From SAR324 cluster bacterium (GTDB taxonomy: Bacteria > SAR324 > NAC60-12), in contig JANQJU010000006.1 in NCBI GenBank assembly GCA_028281495.1, forward strand, positions 1-64,000: a DNA stretch of 64,000 nucleotides, in the 5' to 3' direction. This document shows positions 35,297-44,306 of this stretch, piece by piece. Positions within the stretch are counted from its first letter, which is position 1; each line of letters starts with the position of its first letter. The notes beneath the pieces are model-generated. The model was not told the DNA's origin. It saw nothing but the letters and a program-made list of their open reading frames with translations, and made no database searches. The translations under genes were made by a program, and so were the position numbers.

Positions 35297-36367
35297 CTAC
35301 TGGGCAGCAGAATCACTATCAGAAGGCGGAGATACGGCAAAGCAGGCCACTTGGTGCCCCGGCGCATGACGTTCCAAATGGGGGGGCCGTTGTTGGCACA
35401 CCGGTTGACGGTGTTCACAACGGGAATAAAACCCACAACCTGGGGGTAAGTTCAAAGGGGAAGGCAATTCCCCTTGTAGGACTTGCAGGCCTTCAGCCTT
35501 TTTATGAGGGTCAGGGATGCTACGGAGCAGCGCTTGGGTATACGGATGTTGAGCCTGTTGCAAAGCATTGCCCGAAAGCTCTTCCACGATCCGCCCCAGA
35601 TAAATGACTAAAATACGATCACAGAAGTAATCCACCACTTCCAGATCGTGAGAAATGAAAACCAAGCTCAAACGATGTGATTTTTGCAAATCACTGAGCA
35701 AATTCAAAATCTGAGCTTGAATGGAAACATCCAATGCCGATACGGGTTCATCGGCAATCAACAGCTTGGGCTGGGCCGCTAAGGCACGGGCGATGGCGAT
35801 CCGTTGACGCTGTCCGCCGCTGAATTCATGAGGGTATTTTTTCTCTGATTCTTTCGGCAGTCCCACCTCATCAAGCAATTGGGATCGAACTTGAGTCGTG
35901 TCTTGGTTCGGCTGATGCAGCTGGATGATTTCATCCAACAATGTGGCCACCGTCATCTTGGGATTGAGCGAGGAAAACGGATCCTGAAAAATCATTTGAA
36001 CTTGATGAAAGTAGTCCTTCTTGAGGTAGTCCTGAATGGATTTGCCTTCAAATCGCATCTCACCAGAGGTCGCTGGAAAAATTCGCATCAACAGGCGAGC
36101 CAAGGTGGACTTCCCACATCCCGATTCTCCAACAATGCCTAAAATTTCTCCCGTGCCCAATTGAAATGAAATTCCATTCAACACCGACGCCTGCGACTGC
36201 TGTTTGAGAAACAGACCGCCTCGAATGGGAAACATCTTATACACATCCTGTACTTCTAAAATGGGAACCCCATTCGTTTGCTGGTCGGGAAGAGAAGCCC
36301 CCCCAGTGGAGGCAGAAACCGGAGTACCGGAAAGAGGACGGGAAGCGGAGGCTGTCATAGCAATCAT
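35297..36367 (-). CDS. Peptide/nickel-type ABC transporter ATPase (OppF/DppF family)
   Basis: 356 residues from ATG 36367, whose ATGA overlaps the Mini-III stop; a second ATG three codons in is equally possible. Walker A GESGCGKST, Q-loop MIFQDPFSSLNPKMTV, signature FSGGQRQRIAIARALA, Walker B LLIADEPVSALD, H-loop FISHD, and the C-terminal oligopeptide-type tail with GELPSPLNLPPGCGFYSRC. The first ~35 residues are Pro/Ser/Thr-rich and not part of the fold. Normally paired with an OppD homologue and permeases, none of which are here, so partners must be elsewhere. Confidence 0.9.
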   Translation of the reverse strand: MIAMTASASRPLSGTPVSASTGGASLPDQQTNGVPILEVQDVYKMFPIRGGLFLKQQSQASVLNGISFQLGTGEILGIVGESGCGKSTLARLLMRIFPATSGEMRFEGKSIQDYLKKDYFHQVQMIFQDPFSSLNPKMTVATLLDEIIQLHQPNQDTTQVRSQLLDEVGLPKESEKKYPHEFSGGQRQRIAIARALAAQPKLLIADEPVSALDVSIQAQILNLLSDLQKSHRLSLVFISHDLEVVDYFCDRILVIYLGRIVEELSGNALQQAQHPYTQALLRSIPDPHKKAEGLQVLQGELPSPLNLPPGCGFYSRCEHRQPVCQQRPPHLERHAPGHQVACFAVSPPSDSDSAAQ

Positions 36368-36861
36368 TGGAGCAGGGGTTGGATCAGGTGTTGAGCGGGA
36401 TCGGTTTGCATCATGTGGAGAAAACGGTCCAATTGGTGGGAAAGGTACCAATAGCCGACCAAACATTCAAAGCCGGTGGCTGCACGATAGTCTTTCACCG
36501 ACGAATTTTTGGGGCGAGACACCACCTTGCTGTTTTTGCCACGTTGGAAGACTTGTTGCTCTGTCACATTGAGGAATGGGTGGAGAGACTCTGCCAATTG
36601 CGCCTGCATTTCGCAACGCACCAAGCCCACGACTCTCCGATTGACCGACCGGGATTGATCCGTCCGTTGGAGCACCAGTTGGCGGCACCAGAGTTCATAC
36701 CAGGCATCACCCAGATACGATAAAGTGAAGATGGGCGCATATTCAGGGGGGGTGTCGCTCAAGGAAAACACTCCTAACTGAGCATTACCAATTTGGATCT
36801 CCTGGACACACGATTTGATTTTTTCGGATACGGAATTCACCAGTCGGTAGCACTCGTTCAT
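36364..36861 (-). CDS. mrnC: Mini-ribonuclease III
   Basis: About 165 residues from ATG 36861. That start overlaps the upstream R3H gene by 77 bp and has no clear ribosome-binding site, so the true start may be a later GTG or other codon. It is an RNase III catalytic domain without an RNA-binding domain: YLGDAWYELWCRQLVL contains the acidic signature, then RGKNSKVVSRPKNSSVKDYRAATGFECLVGYWYLSHQ. Mini-III matures 23S rRNA ends in Bacillus and is known from Firmicutes, cyanobacteria and chloroplasts. Its stop overlaps the ABC ATPase start (ATGA). Confidence 0.88.
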   Translation of the reverse strand: MNECYRLVNSVSEKIKSCVQEIQIGNAQLGVFSLSDTPPEYAPIFTLSYLGDAWYELWCRQLVLQRTDQSRSVNRRVVGLVRCEMQAQLAESLHPFLNVTEQQVFQRGKNSKVVSRPKNSSVKDYRAATGFECLVGYWYLSHQLDRFLHMMQTDPAQHLIQPLLQ

Positions 36862-37234
36862 CGAGGTTTGGAAGCGTGTTGTCTTTCCACACCACACCGA
36901 CACTACCGTCGGCTCGCAGGACAACGCGGGTTTGAGGCACGGCATAAAAAATTTGATCCCCCATATCATAAATCTGCCCCGGAGCAGGATTCATGTCTTG
37001 CTGGGGAATGGCACTTTCTTGGGTTTTGATCACACACACAAATCGCTCGGTTTCACCAACGGACTGACTTTTGAAGCCATACGTTGTGGCCAGTTTATGA
37101 ACCAGTCGCCGCTGATAGGAATTCATGGGTTCCAATTCCAACATCTCTTCTTCGGATTCAAGAAGCCGCACGAGTTTTCGGCGCACCCCATCTAAAAATT
37201 CCTGATCAGCTCTGGTCAACGGCGTATCTAACAT
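36785..37234 (-). CDS. R3H-domain nucleic-acid-binding protein
   Basis: 149 residues from ATG 37234 with AAGGA seven bases upstream; an earlier TTG start is unlikely. An R3H domain at about 25-80 shows LEPMNSYQRRLVHKLATTYGFKSQSVGETERFVCVIK (the R-x3-H spacing is in RRLVHKLA). The second half, with VVLRADGSVGVVWKDN, is not recognised. Overlap with Mini-III suggests a common role in RNA processing or stability. First gene of the three-gene run R3H, Mini-III, ABC ATPase. Confidence 0.8.
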   Translation of the reverse strand: MLDTPLTRADQEFLDGVRRKLVRLLESEEEMLELEPMNSYQRRLVHKLATTYGFKSQSVGETERFVCVIKTQESAIPQQDMNPAPGQIYDMGDQIFYAVPQTRVVLRADGSVGVVWKDNTLPNLDERVLPTGEFRIRKNQIVCPGDPNW

Positions 37235-37346
37235 AGGAAATCCTTCACCTAATAAACATGTCAACAATCAATACCGCTCAAAACGCGGTGATTTTTTAAG
37301 GCACTCTAAAGTATCACTTCATGGAAGATATGAAAAATGAAAGGCA

Positions 37347-38174
37347 CTATCGGGTTTCCAATATTTCCACAGTATCCCCGACTTGAATCGTTCCCACCTG
37401 ATCGGCGATCAAATTTTGTCCAAACATGACTTTGCCATCGACTTTTCGATAGCGTGCCAAGGTCTGCAACGGTTCTTTGCTGGTGGCCATGGTGGTTTGA
37501 TCAATGGTGGTCAGCACGCAACGGGCACACGGCTTCACGACATGAAAGATCACCGATCCCACCTGAATCCGTTTCCATTGATCTTCAGCATAAGGATCAC
37601 AACCGCGGACCACCAAATTCGGTCGGAATCGGTTCATAGGGACTGGAATGTCGAGACGCTGATTGAGATCGTCTAGGGAACCTTCGGAAATCAACAGAAA
37701 AGGGAATCCATCGGCAAAACTCACCGGGTCTTTTGAAGATTCCTGGCCCGGTGGAGTGGGGTGGACTTGATATCGAGAATCCACGGGTCGGATGGCATCC
37801 TCTGGCATGTAAACCAATTGACACGAAAGCCCCAAATACTCGCTGCACCAAGCTTCTGCCACTTCTCCCATCGCCAAGGCGGTACAGGAATCTTTCCATA
37901 CCTGTACGGTGATGGGCACATCACGAGAGGGCAGATCGATCAAAAGGGGTGGCATCCCGGGAGCTTCGAGCGTGAGATGCGTCCCTTCAATCTCTGAGGA
38001 AATCAACGCCATTTTGGGATGTTGCCGTTGGGTGAGAAACCGTTGATTTTCATCAACGATCATCCAACGCCGATCATGCTGCAAACCGCGCGGTTCGACG
38101 TTTGCCGTTTGAAGAGAAATACCTTGCGTGGATTTGATAGGATAGGTGTAGAGTTCGGTAATAACAAAGGTCAT
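37347..38174 (-). CDS. MOSC-domain molybdenum-cofactor-binding protein (YcbX-like)
   Basis: 275 residues. N-terminal MOSC beta-barrel domain (about 5-120: ELYTYPIKSTQGISLQTANVEPRGLQHDRRWMIVDEN) and MOSC domain (about 150-272) with the conserved cysteine in VKPCARCVLTTID and GQNLIADQVGTIQVGD at the end. Proteins of this layout bind Mo cofactor and either reduce N-hydroxylated compounds (YcbX, mARC) or handle sulfur. Its ATG overlaps the stop of the upstream membrane-protein gene by four bases. Confidence 0.9.
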   Translation of the reverse strand: MTFVITELYTYPIKSTQGISLQTANVEPRGLQHDRRWMIVDENQRFLTQRQHPKMALISSEIEGTHLTLEAPGMPPLLIDLPSRDVPITVQVWKDSCTALAMGEVAEAWCSEYLGLSCQLVYMPEDAIRPVDSRYQVHPTPPGQESSKDPVSFADGFPFLLISEGSLDDLNQRLDIPVPMNRFRPNLVVRGCDPYAEDQWKRIQVGSVIFHVVKPCARCVLTTIDQTTMATSKEPLQTLARYRKVDGKVMFGQNLIADQVGTIQVGDTVEILETR

Positions 38175-40375
38175 TGGTCTTCCGAGATGATCTGCATGTT
38201 GTCCACATGCAACACTTTGAACAGTTTTTTCTCTGCCAGCACTCCTGCAAAACGAGATTCGAATTGGTAGGTGTTTTTTTGGCGAGGCGGTTTGAAGCGA
38301 AAGCTCACATTTTCCATTTCCAATAAATGATCCGGAGCGGAAAATCCTTTGCCAAATCGCAAATAAAAGAAACTGATCGAGTTGATTGCCAGCTTGGCAG
38401 GTACCGTCATCGTTTTCTTTTGTTGGGGGTCTCGATACGTGACACGGATGTCAATGTTTCTCGCAATTTGGCGAGTCGTGAAGACCACGAGCTTGGGGTT
38501 TTCCGTCGTGAATTTCAGTTTGGTACGCAAGGAATCCAAATTCGCAATCGTGGCAGGATCAAACTCTTGGATCTGCAAGAGGGCTTTTTCAAAAGTTTTT
38601 GGATCTTCTACCAAACAGGTAATCTCTTGAGCATCGGTCAATTTGGAAAGCTGCACCAAAAATTTGCATTCGTCATCGGTCAACCCATGTTGTTTCTGAG
38701 CACCCGCCAAGATTCGATCTTCCATCTTTTCAAACAGCATTTCTTTGAACGGATCGATCAAAGCTTGGTCGGAGGTATAATACATGTTGAGGTTCCCGCG
38801 GTCGGTATCTTCCCAAAAAGTGGGGCCTGAGAACTTCAAACGATTGCTTGTGGCATTGACGACCCGACGGAACGTCAGTTCACCGAGCACATCCAAATCG
38901 TCCAAAATGTCGAGGATCACTCGGTTCACAAAATCATACATTTTCTCGCGCAAGTAGAACAACCCCAAGCCCATTTGGAGCACCCGCACCCCGTTGTTGA
39001 TCAGTAGCCCTCGATCCAAATCTTCTCGATTGAAATCCGGGGGGCTGTCCACCTGAAGCATTTCGGTGAGCAGGCTATTTTGGATATCGATGTCCCATTT
39101 TTCGTTGTATGCCAAGATCAGAATTTTTTTCATTTCTGCCGCAAACACATCCACGATGAAATACATTGCGGGGCTGCTTCTCCCATGTTTGAACACTTCG
39201 GTTCCATAGATCCGCATGTACATGAAGGTGCGCTTGACGTATTCGATTTTATGCGTGCGCGCCAGATTGTCCACGAACGCTCCATAATGGAATGCCGCAT
39301 TGTACAAATTACGCGGTTCATTGTTTTTCACCCCATGTTTGATGGCGAAACGCAGCAGCGTATTGAAGCGGATAATCAGCACATCCACGAGTTGATCGTC
39401 TCCCATCTTAATCGCCGTTCCTCCAATCGCGGTGTGTTCCCCCACACATAAAGAGGCCAGATCGAATTGCCCCTGCTCCAAGAGCTTGATGTAGACGTTT
39501 CCTAGAAGACGCAGACATTTTTGTTCGTAGAACGTGTGGGTTTTTTCCATTTCACCAAATTGACCGATCATGGTCTTGAACGAGATGTCCAATCGCACTT
39601 TCGGGCTGACATGGAAAAAGGCAGGATTGATGTGCTCTTTGATCTCCACATATTCCTGCACCATCGTGCTCATGTTTTGGATGATGTCTGCCTTGGGTTC
39701 TTTGAAGGAGACGTACTCAAGGAGGTCGTCCAATTGGTTCATCGCCTCAAACATGCCAAATTGGTACTCTTCCACCAAGCTAGGGATGTTCAGAATGGTA
39801 TGCACCCACGCCTGCATGAGCGAATGAATCCGACGCAAACTGCTCACAAAGATTTTATGAATGACGTTACTCGGCTTGGTGTATTTCAAGATGTAAAAAA
39901 TATAAGGAAACGCCAAAATCGTGGAAGTCGTCAGCAAAAAATGGATATTGAGCACCCGGCTGGATGCACGGAGTAGCTCCATTTCACCATACAACTTGAT
40001 GAAGGCCGCATGCCCCCCCGAAACGATCAAGAACCACACGTAGAGCAAACTCGCCCAATCTTCCATGTACAGATCGATCAATTTGGGAATGCTCTGCGAT
40101 GCAATGGAAATGACAATGATCAATGTGCCCAAAACCATGCTCAGTAAGGCCAGCCAGACTTCGGGAGCAAACCCCATATCGACCTCTTCCACCTTGCCAA
40201 GGGTCGAACCAAAGACCGCCTTGACCAACGCGGCATAGCCTTCAAACAGAAAGTTGTGGAAAACGACGTCCAGGAGAACCACACCAAGCAGTACAAAACT
40301 GAAAGCGGCAAACGAACGATGACGGGCTGCAAACGTGGCAACCTGATGAAAAGAATGAAGTAAATTCTCAGACAT
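38171..40375 (-). CDS. Large DUF2254-like membrane protein
   Basis: 734 residues. Four hydrophobic segments in the first ~170 residues (FAAFSFVLLGVVLLDVVF; WLALLSMVLGTLIIVISIAS; WASLLYVWFLIVSGG; FLLTTSTILAFPYIFYIL), then a long mostly helical cytoplasmic part to the end. The SIASQSIPKLI segment after the second helix recalls DUF2254-type predicted membrane proteins, whose role is unknown. Translationally coupled to the MOSC gene. The upstream 520 bp separate it from the phage-like operon. I cannot assign a function. Confidence 0.65.
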   Translation of the reverse strand: MSENLLHSFHQVATFAARHRSFAAFSFVLLGVVLLDVVFHNFLFEGYAALVKAVFGSTLGKVEEVDMGFAPEVWLALLSMVLGTLIIVISIASQSIPKLIDLYMEDWASLLYVWFLIVSGGHAAFIKLYGEMELLRASSRVLNIHFLLTTSTILAFPYIFYILKYTKPSNVIHKIFVSSLRRIHSLMQAWVHTILNIPSLVEEYQFGMFEAMNQLDDLLEYVSFKEPKADIIQNMSTMVQEYVEIKEHINPAFFHVSPKVRLDISFKTMIGQFGEMEKTHTFYEQKCLRLLGNVYIKLLEQGQFDLASLCVGEHTAIGGTAIKMGDDQLVDVLIIRFNTLLRFAIKHGVKNNEPRNLYNAAFHYGAFVDNLARTHKIEYVKRTFMYMRIYGTEVFKHGRSSPAMYFIVDVFAAEMKKILILAYNEKWDIDIQNSLLTEMLQVDSPPDFNREDLDRGLLINNGVRVLQMGLGLFYLREKMYDFVNRVILDILDDLDVLGELTFRRVVNATSNRLKFSGPTFWEDTDRGNLNMYYTSDQALIDPFKEMLFEKMEDRILAGAQKQHGLTDDECKFLVQLSKLTDAQEITCLVEDPKTFEKALLQIQEFDPATIANLDSLRTKLKFTTENPKLVVFTTRQIARNIDIRVTYRDPQQKKTMTVPAKLAINSISFFYLRFGKGFSAPDHLLEMENVSFRFKPPRQKNTYQFESRFAGVLAEKKLFKVLHVDNMQIISEDQ

Positions 40376-40894
40376 AGGAAGTTCAACGGGTCATGCTCTC
40401 TCGTGTTGGCGATCCACCGAGACATGCAGCAAGTTGGAGAGTTTATGGTTTTCGGACGGATTACAATGTGGTGTCGATGGCTGGATAACAGCATCTATGC
40501 TGCATGTAATAAAGTCTGAGAGGTATTACAAAACGTTGCACTATCGCAAGATTTTTTGAGGGGGGTGGCAGAGCTTAGGCGTTGTCACCATTCCTGCGAC
40601 TCTGGAATCAAGTACCAGTTATGCCTTCCCCACAAATGAGGCTGATGTATTCGATGCCTATGCGAGAATGCCATACAATCGAGACTCCCCACTGTAACAC
40701 TTGGGAAAGTCCAAATTGCAGCAAGCAGGAAGCTCCAAAACGCAGGAGACGGGAGAAGAGGAAACTCAACATAAGGATTTCTCCATTGGATCCGTTGGGA
40801 GAGGTGATAGCCGGGGCAACGCGCCCCGGCTACCTGAAGGCCCCTTCAAAAAGAAGGAGGGCAACGAGGAACTCAAAGGGAATTGAGGAGCAAC
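40376..40894. other. Intergenic boundary between host-type genes and the phage-tail-like operon
   Basis: 519 bp without a credible gene. It should hold the promoter of the membrane-protein gene and the end of the phage-like transcript. Small dyads: CAGCAT-CT-ATGCTG at 40489-40502, and the strong hairpin at 40808-40832. No tRNA, attachment-site duplication or integrase trace was seen. Confidence 0.55.
40808..40832 (-). terminator. Strong GC-rich hairpin after the phage-like operon
   Basis: TAGCCGGGGC (40808-40817) and GCCCCGGCTA (40823-40832) form a perfect 10-bp stem with a five-base loop, 63 bp past the last minus-strand gene of the operon. There is no T-run, so termination is inferred from strength and place only. 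It could also be a genome-wide repeated palindrome. Confidence 0.5.
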
Positions 40895-41725
40895 TCAAGC
40901 TTGCTGTTGCAGTTTGGTTCGCAACGGACGCACATTTTCATTGGGTTTGATGCGGATGTAATTGAGAAACTCCAAAGCTCGGAGTTGATCGGCATTACAC
41001 CGTTCCACCAAGCCTTCGAACATGCCGTTTTTGATCGCTTCATCCACTGCAAAACGAGCCAAGGCGATGAGGTTGTTGTATTCCGCCCCATCCGTGGTCT
41101 TCTCGATACCTTTCAAATTGGTGAGGAAGCTGAAAAACGCATTTTCGATCTCGCCGTGAGATTTATTAAAGATGTCCTCATCCTCAAGGCCTTGCTCTTT
41201 CAAGTCTTCATAGACCTCATCCTGCAAGTTCTTCCACCCTTGGATTTCCTTCATCCGGTATTCAAACTGGATCTGATACTGCTGCAAGGAATACGACTTC
41301 GCCTGCATCTCCAACTGGAGCTTGCGTTGTTTGATGTCTTCCCGGCGATAGGCCACCGAATCCATCGTTTCGCCTTCCTGACGCTGTTGGCTCTCTTCCA
41401 TGTCGAGCAGCAACTCTTCAATTTCCAATTTGCACATCGCATAGTCCTTGGAAAGCAAGATTGCTTGTTCGAAATGGACCTTGGTTTCCAACATGACCTG
41501 CGCCATCTTGCCTTGCTGTGTGGGAAAATAGTCGTCACTGATGATGCTGCGCTGTTGCATCGGGGTCCGCCAAATCCAGGTCTTTTCTTGGATCATTTGC
41601 AGGTTCTTGGAATTTTCCTGCAAAAACAATTGGTGGTCGGTGGTCGCAATGGACGTGTCTTCCAACACCTGAAGCATGTTGCGGGTCAAATCTTCGGTTG
41701 AGGTTTCGATGAGTTGGGTATTCAT
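40895..41725 (-). CDS. Coiled-coil protein, last gene of the phage-tail-like operon
   Basis: 276 residues from ATG 41725 with AGGAG seven bases upstream; an upstream continuation is low-complexity repeat. No signal peptide. Almost wholly helical and charged, with long Gln/Glu/Lys-rich stretches (about 115-200: LEIEELLLDMEESQQRQ, REDIKQRKLQLEMQ) predicted as coiled coil. I recognise no family. Position straight after the fibre array suggests a fibre chaperone, assembly or structural protein, but it has its own AT-rich promoter-like region, so it may be separately expressed. Confidence 0.7.
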   Translation of the reverse strand: MNTQLIETSTEDLTRNMLQVLEDTSIATTDHQLFLQENSKNLQMIQEKTWIWRTPMQQRSIISDDYFPTQQGKMAQVMLETKVHFEQAILLSKDYAMCKLEIEELLLDMEESQQRQEGETMDSVAYRREDIKQRKLQLEMQAKSYSLQQYQIQFEYRMKEIQGWKNLQDEVYEDLKEQGLEDEDIFNKSHGEIENAFFSFLTNLKGIEKTTDGAEYNNLIALARFAVDEAIKNGMFEGLVERCNADQLRALEFLNYIRIKPNENVRPLRTKLQQQA

Positions 41726-41811
41726 GGTTGCTCCTAAAAAATAGCGGTTTGTGAAAAGGGTGACCTCCATCTGAACAAAATCACCACTGTGGTAGAATTC
41801 AGAGACGTGAA

Positions 41812-41870
41812 TTCTAATGTATGAACTCTCATGAGTTCGAATGTATGAACTTTTATAAATTCGAATGATT
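41812..41870. repeat. 24-bp direct repeats upstream of the coiled-coil gene
   Basis: Units at 41812-41835 and 41836-41859 begin TTC(T/G)AATGTATGAACT; a third starts at 41860 and is cut after eleven bases. Each unit has partly dyad GAACT/AGTTC arms. They lie 87-145 bp upstream of the coiled-coil start in an AT-rich stretch; likely regulator sites. Confidence 0.75.
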
Positions 41871-41946
41871 AGATTATAATTAATAAAAAATCCTATTGAA
41901 TACACTTCAATTCACCCGATGTTGCGAGAGCCGGCCTCTTGCAATG

Positions 41947-44229
41947 TTAATACGTCAGTGCTCCGAAAGGCATGGCGCTCGAAAGATCCGTGTTGAATTT
42001 TTCAGAGCTGACTTGGGGCGTGGATCCCGAATCCCGACCTCCGAAGCACAAATTGGCCTGTTGGCTCCCCACAGTCCGACACGAGGTTCGTTGCACGGCC
42101 GGATAGGGTGCGGTGATCCAATAGATCCCATTGTACTTTTCTGCGGGGACTTCATGGTTGTTGGAGCTATCTATTCCCCCCACCATAAGTGCCGCAAACC
42201 AGCTTCCGGAAGCCTGGCAGTTCATTCGGCCAATATTCGTGGGCGAATCATTGTGCCATGTGTAGCCATTGAATCGTTCCGAAGAAGGACGGGCATTGGA
42301 TTCTGTTCCTCCCATAGCGATGGCGGCGTATCGACTCCCGGTGCTGCCGTTGTAGGAGCGATCCATATTGAGATCGCCTCCGCTCAGATTGCTCCATTGG
42401 GAACCATCAAAGGTCTCGGTGGCCTTGATCCCGGCGTTGCTGGTAGTATGCCCGCCTCCAGCTATGGCAGCATTCATTACACCCGCACAGCTCATGGTGA
42501 TCTTTCCTGTGTTGAGACTCGGAGCAGCGGCCCAACTCGTACCTTCGAATTGGTAGCAATTGTTGACGTAGTTGCTGCTATTGACAGCCCCACCATAACA
42601 CAGTGCCGCCCCTGCGATCCCTGCATTCCCTACATTGTCTAAGTTTTGCGGCACATCCCCCCCACTGATCGTCGTCCATGTGTTGTTATCGAAACGTTCG
42701 CTACTGGAGAGAAGCCCAGAAGACCATCCACAAAACATCAAGGCTGCTTTTTGAGAACCACAGCCCCCCATGGAGAAGCGAGCCAATTGGAGATTCCAGC
42801 CAGCATCAGTCACCCAGGCTCCACCGCCCCAATCCAAGTGGTTGACTTCCACCACACCATGCACTTCTTCAATGGAGTGCACTTGTTGAGGTTGGACCAC
42901 GTAATCGATATACAGCTCAGCCGGTCCATTGATGGAAAAGGCAGGGGACTTGGCTTCCATTTCCACAAAATCGGTATCGGCACTTTTGGCCATCACGCGA
43001 AAATTCATTGCCATATCGCCATAGAATTTTTCAGAGCTGTTGAGATGACTGGAAGTGCCATACCCTCCGGCGACCTGAAGGGACGCATTGGTTCCACATT
43101 GGGCCACTCCATTGCGTGCACTGAGCATATCGCTATCCATTTTCCACGACATCCCGTTGAACGCTTCGGTAGAAACCACATTGGTGGTATTGTTGTTGCC
43201 ACCCAACACACGGGTTGCGTGCAGAGTTCCAACCCCCCCAGGAACGACACGTGGGACGTTTAAGGAACTGACCGCATGCCAGGCTTCTCCGCTGAACGAT
43301 TCCACGATAGTGACTCCGCCCGAAACATGCCCTCCCATGCACAAGGCAGCGCTTTGGGTGCCTGAAGTGGCTGGTGCGGTACGAGCTTGGCTGAGGGAAC
43401 TCGTGGTGCTCCAAGTTTGACCATTGAATTTCTCCGTGACAGCCGATTTGGTGGCATCGGAGCTTCCTCCAGTTTGACCACCGGGTGCCAAGGCAGCATT
43501 CTGATGGCCACAGAGTCCGTAAAAATTCCGCCGGGGCGTATTGAAGGCTCCCGTGTTGCTCCAAGTCGTGCCATCGAATTTTTCCGCAGGATCGCTGATC
43601 CCCGCCGTATTGCCATCGGTTCCTCCCCCGAAACGCAGGGCGCTGTTTTTTAATCCAGTACCGCTCACTGCCCAACGCGCCGTAATACTGGTCGTGACTC
43701 TCCAGGTCACCCCGTCTGAGGTTTCAACGGTGCCGCTATACCCACCGCTATACCCCCCCCCAAATATCAAGGCGGCGTTGGCGGTACCGGCATTGCCGAT
43801 GGTGTAGCGGGCTTCATTGATGGCATTCCCTGCCACCCACACGTTTTGAGACAAACTGGTTCGGTAGGGGGCAATCCGAATATTGTGGGTGCCCGACCCC
43901 ACCTCGATTTCGTTATAAAACGAGTTCAGTTCCAAGGCGCTGGAAATGGAATTGCTCCCCACCTCAAACAGGCTGCGGGCAGCACGTTTGGCCACGCCCT
44001 GACTCACATCGTACACCAAAATCCAGTCGGTCTCGTCGACAGTCGTTGTTGTCGGGAGAGCGCTCAGGTCGGGTGCTACTTTGGAATCGGCATACGCTTT
44101 GAACGCTTTTTGAGTCGGAAACCGTTGATCGCTATCCGCGGAGAGCGCTGTGTCGGTATCGGCCACATTCGTGGCAAGATCAGAGACTTTTAAATTTTTT
44201 GCACTTCGTAAAATGGCTGAATCGGACAT
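41947..44229 (-). CDS. Tail-fibre-like double Kelch-propeller protein, copy 1 (clade A)
   Basis: 760 residues; the last gene of the array in transcription order. The N-terminus (1-110) carries SDQRFPTQKAFKAYADSK, the pattern found at the head of many phage tail fibres. Six Kelch-like repeats follow (about 130-395), then a conserved spacer domain (about 395-475, KFYGDMAMNFRVMAKS ... LDWGGGAW), six more repeats (about 475-745), and the shared end EKFNTDLSS..ALTY. Each repeat follows the rule x-LN-x2-R-x5-G-x2-NAAL-x2-GG-x7-TE-FNG-x2-W. It differs from copies 2 and 3 in having more Gly/Ser-Tyr loops (GGGYSGGYSG). Probably a trimeric receptor-binding fibre; that is inferred. Confidence 0.85.
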   Translation of the reverse strand: MSDSAILRSAKNLKVSDLATNVADTDTALSADSDQRFPTQKAFKAYADSKVAPDLSALPTTTTVDETDWILVYDVSQGVAKRAARSLFEVGSNSISSALELNSFYNEIEVGSGTHNIRIAPYRTSLSQNVWVAGNAINEARYTIGNAGTANAALIFGGGYSGGYSGTVETSDGVTWRVTTSITARWAVSGTGLKNSALRFGGGTDGNTAGISDPAEKFDGTTWSNTGAFNTPRRNFYGLCGHQNAALAPGGQTGGSSDATKSAVTEKFNGQTWSTTSSLSQARTAPATSGTQSAALCMGGHVSGGVTIVESFSGEAWHAVSSLNVPRVVPGGVGTLHATRVLGGNNNTTNVVSTEAFNGMSWKMDSDMLSARNGVAQCGTNASLQVAGGYGTSSHLNSSEKFYGDMAMNFRVMAKSADTDFVEMEAKSPAFSINGPAELYIDYVVQPQQVHSIEEVHGVVEVNHLDWGGGAWVTDAGWNLQLARFSMGGCGSQKAALMFCGWSSGLLSSSERFDNNTWTTISGGDVPQNLDNVGNAGIAGAALCYGGAVNSSNYVNNCYQFEGTSWAAAPSLNTGKITMSCAGVMNAAIAGGGHTTSNAGIKATETFDGSQWSNLSGGDLNMDRSYNGSTGSRYAAIAMGGTESNARPSSERFNGYTWHNDSPTNIGRMNCQASGSWFAALMVGGIDSSNNHEVPAEKYNGIYWITAPYPAVQRTSCRTVGSQQANLCFGGRDSGSTPQVSSEKFNTDLSSAMPFGALTY

Positions 44230-44306
44230 AGCCCTTGCTCCATAAACAAATGTTGAACCATAGCCACTCCATCAAACGATTGGTCGATTTCCGTCATTGA
44301 CTACGA
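44230..44306. repeat. Duplicated intergenic segment between copies 1 and 2
   Basis: The 50-odd bases next to the copy 1 start (CTTGCTCCATAAACA(A/G)ATGTT, then CATAGCCAC and ATCAAACGA) recur with few changes at 46578-46630 beside copy 2. They carry the ribosome-binding site for the genes, so the duplication unit was gene plus leader. Confidence 0.8.

Noticed and set aside
38171-40375. Membrane protein as part of the phage-like cluster (holin or defence protein)
   Set aside because: It is coupled by overlap to a MOSC housekeeping-type gene and separated from the cluster by 519 bp with a strong hairpin.
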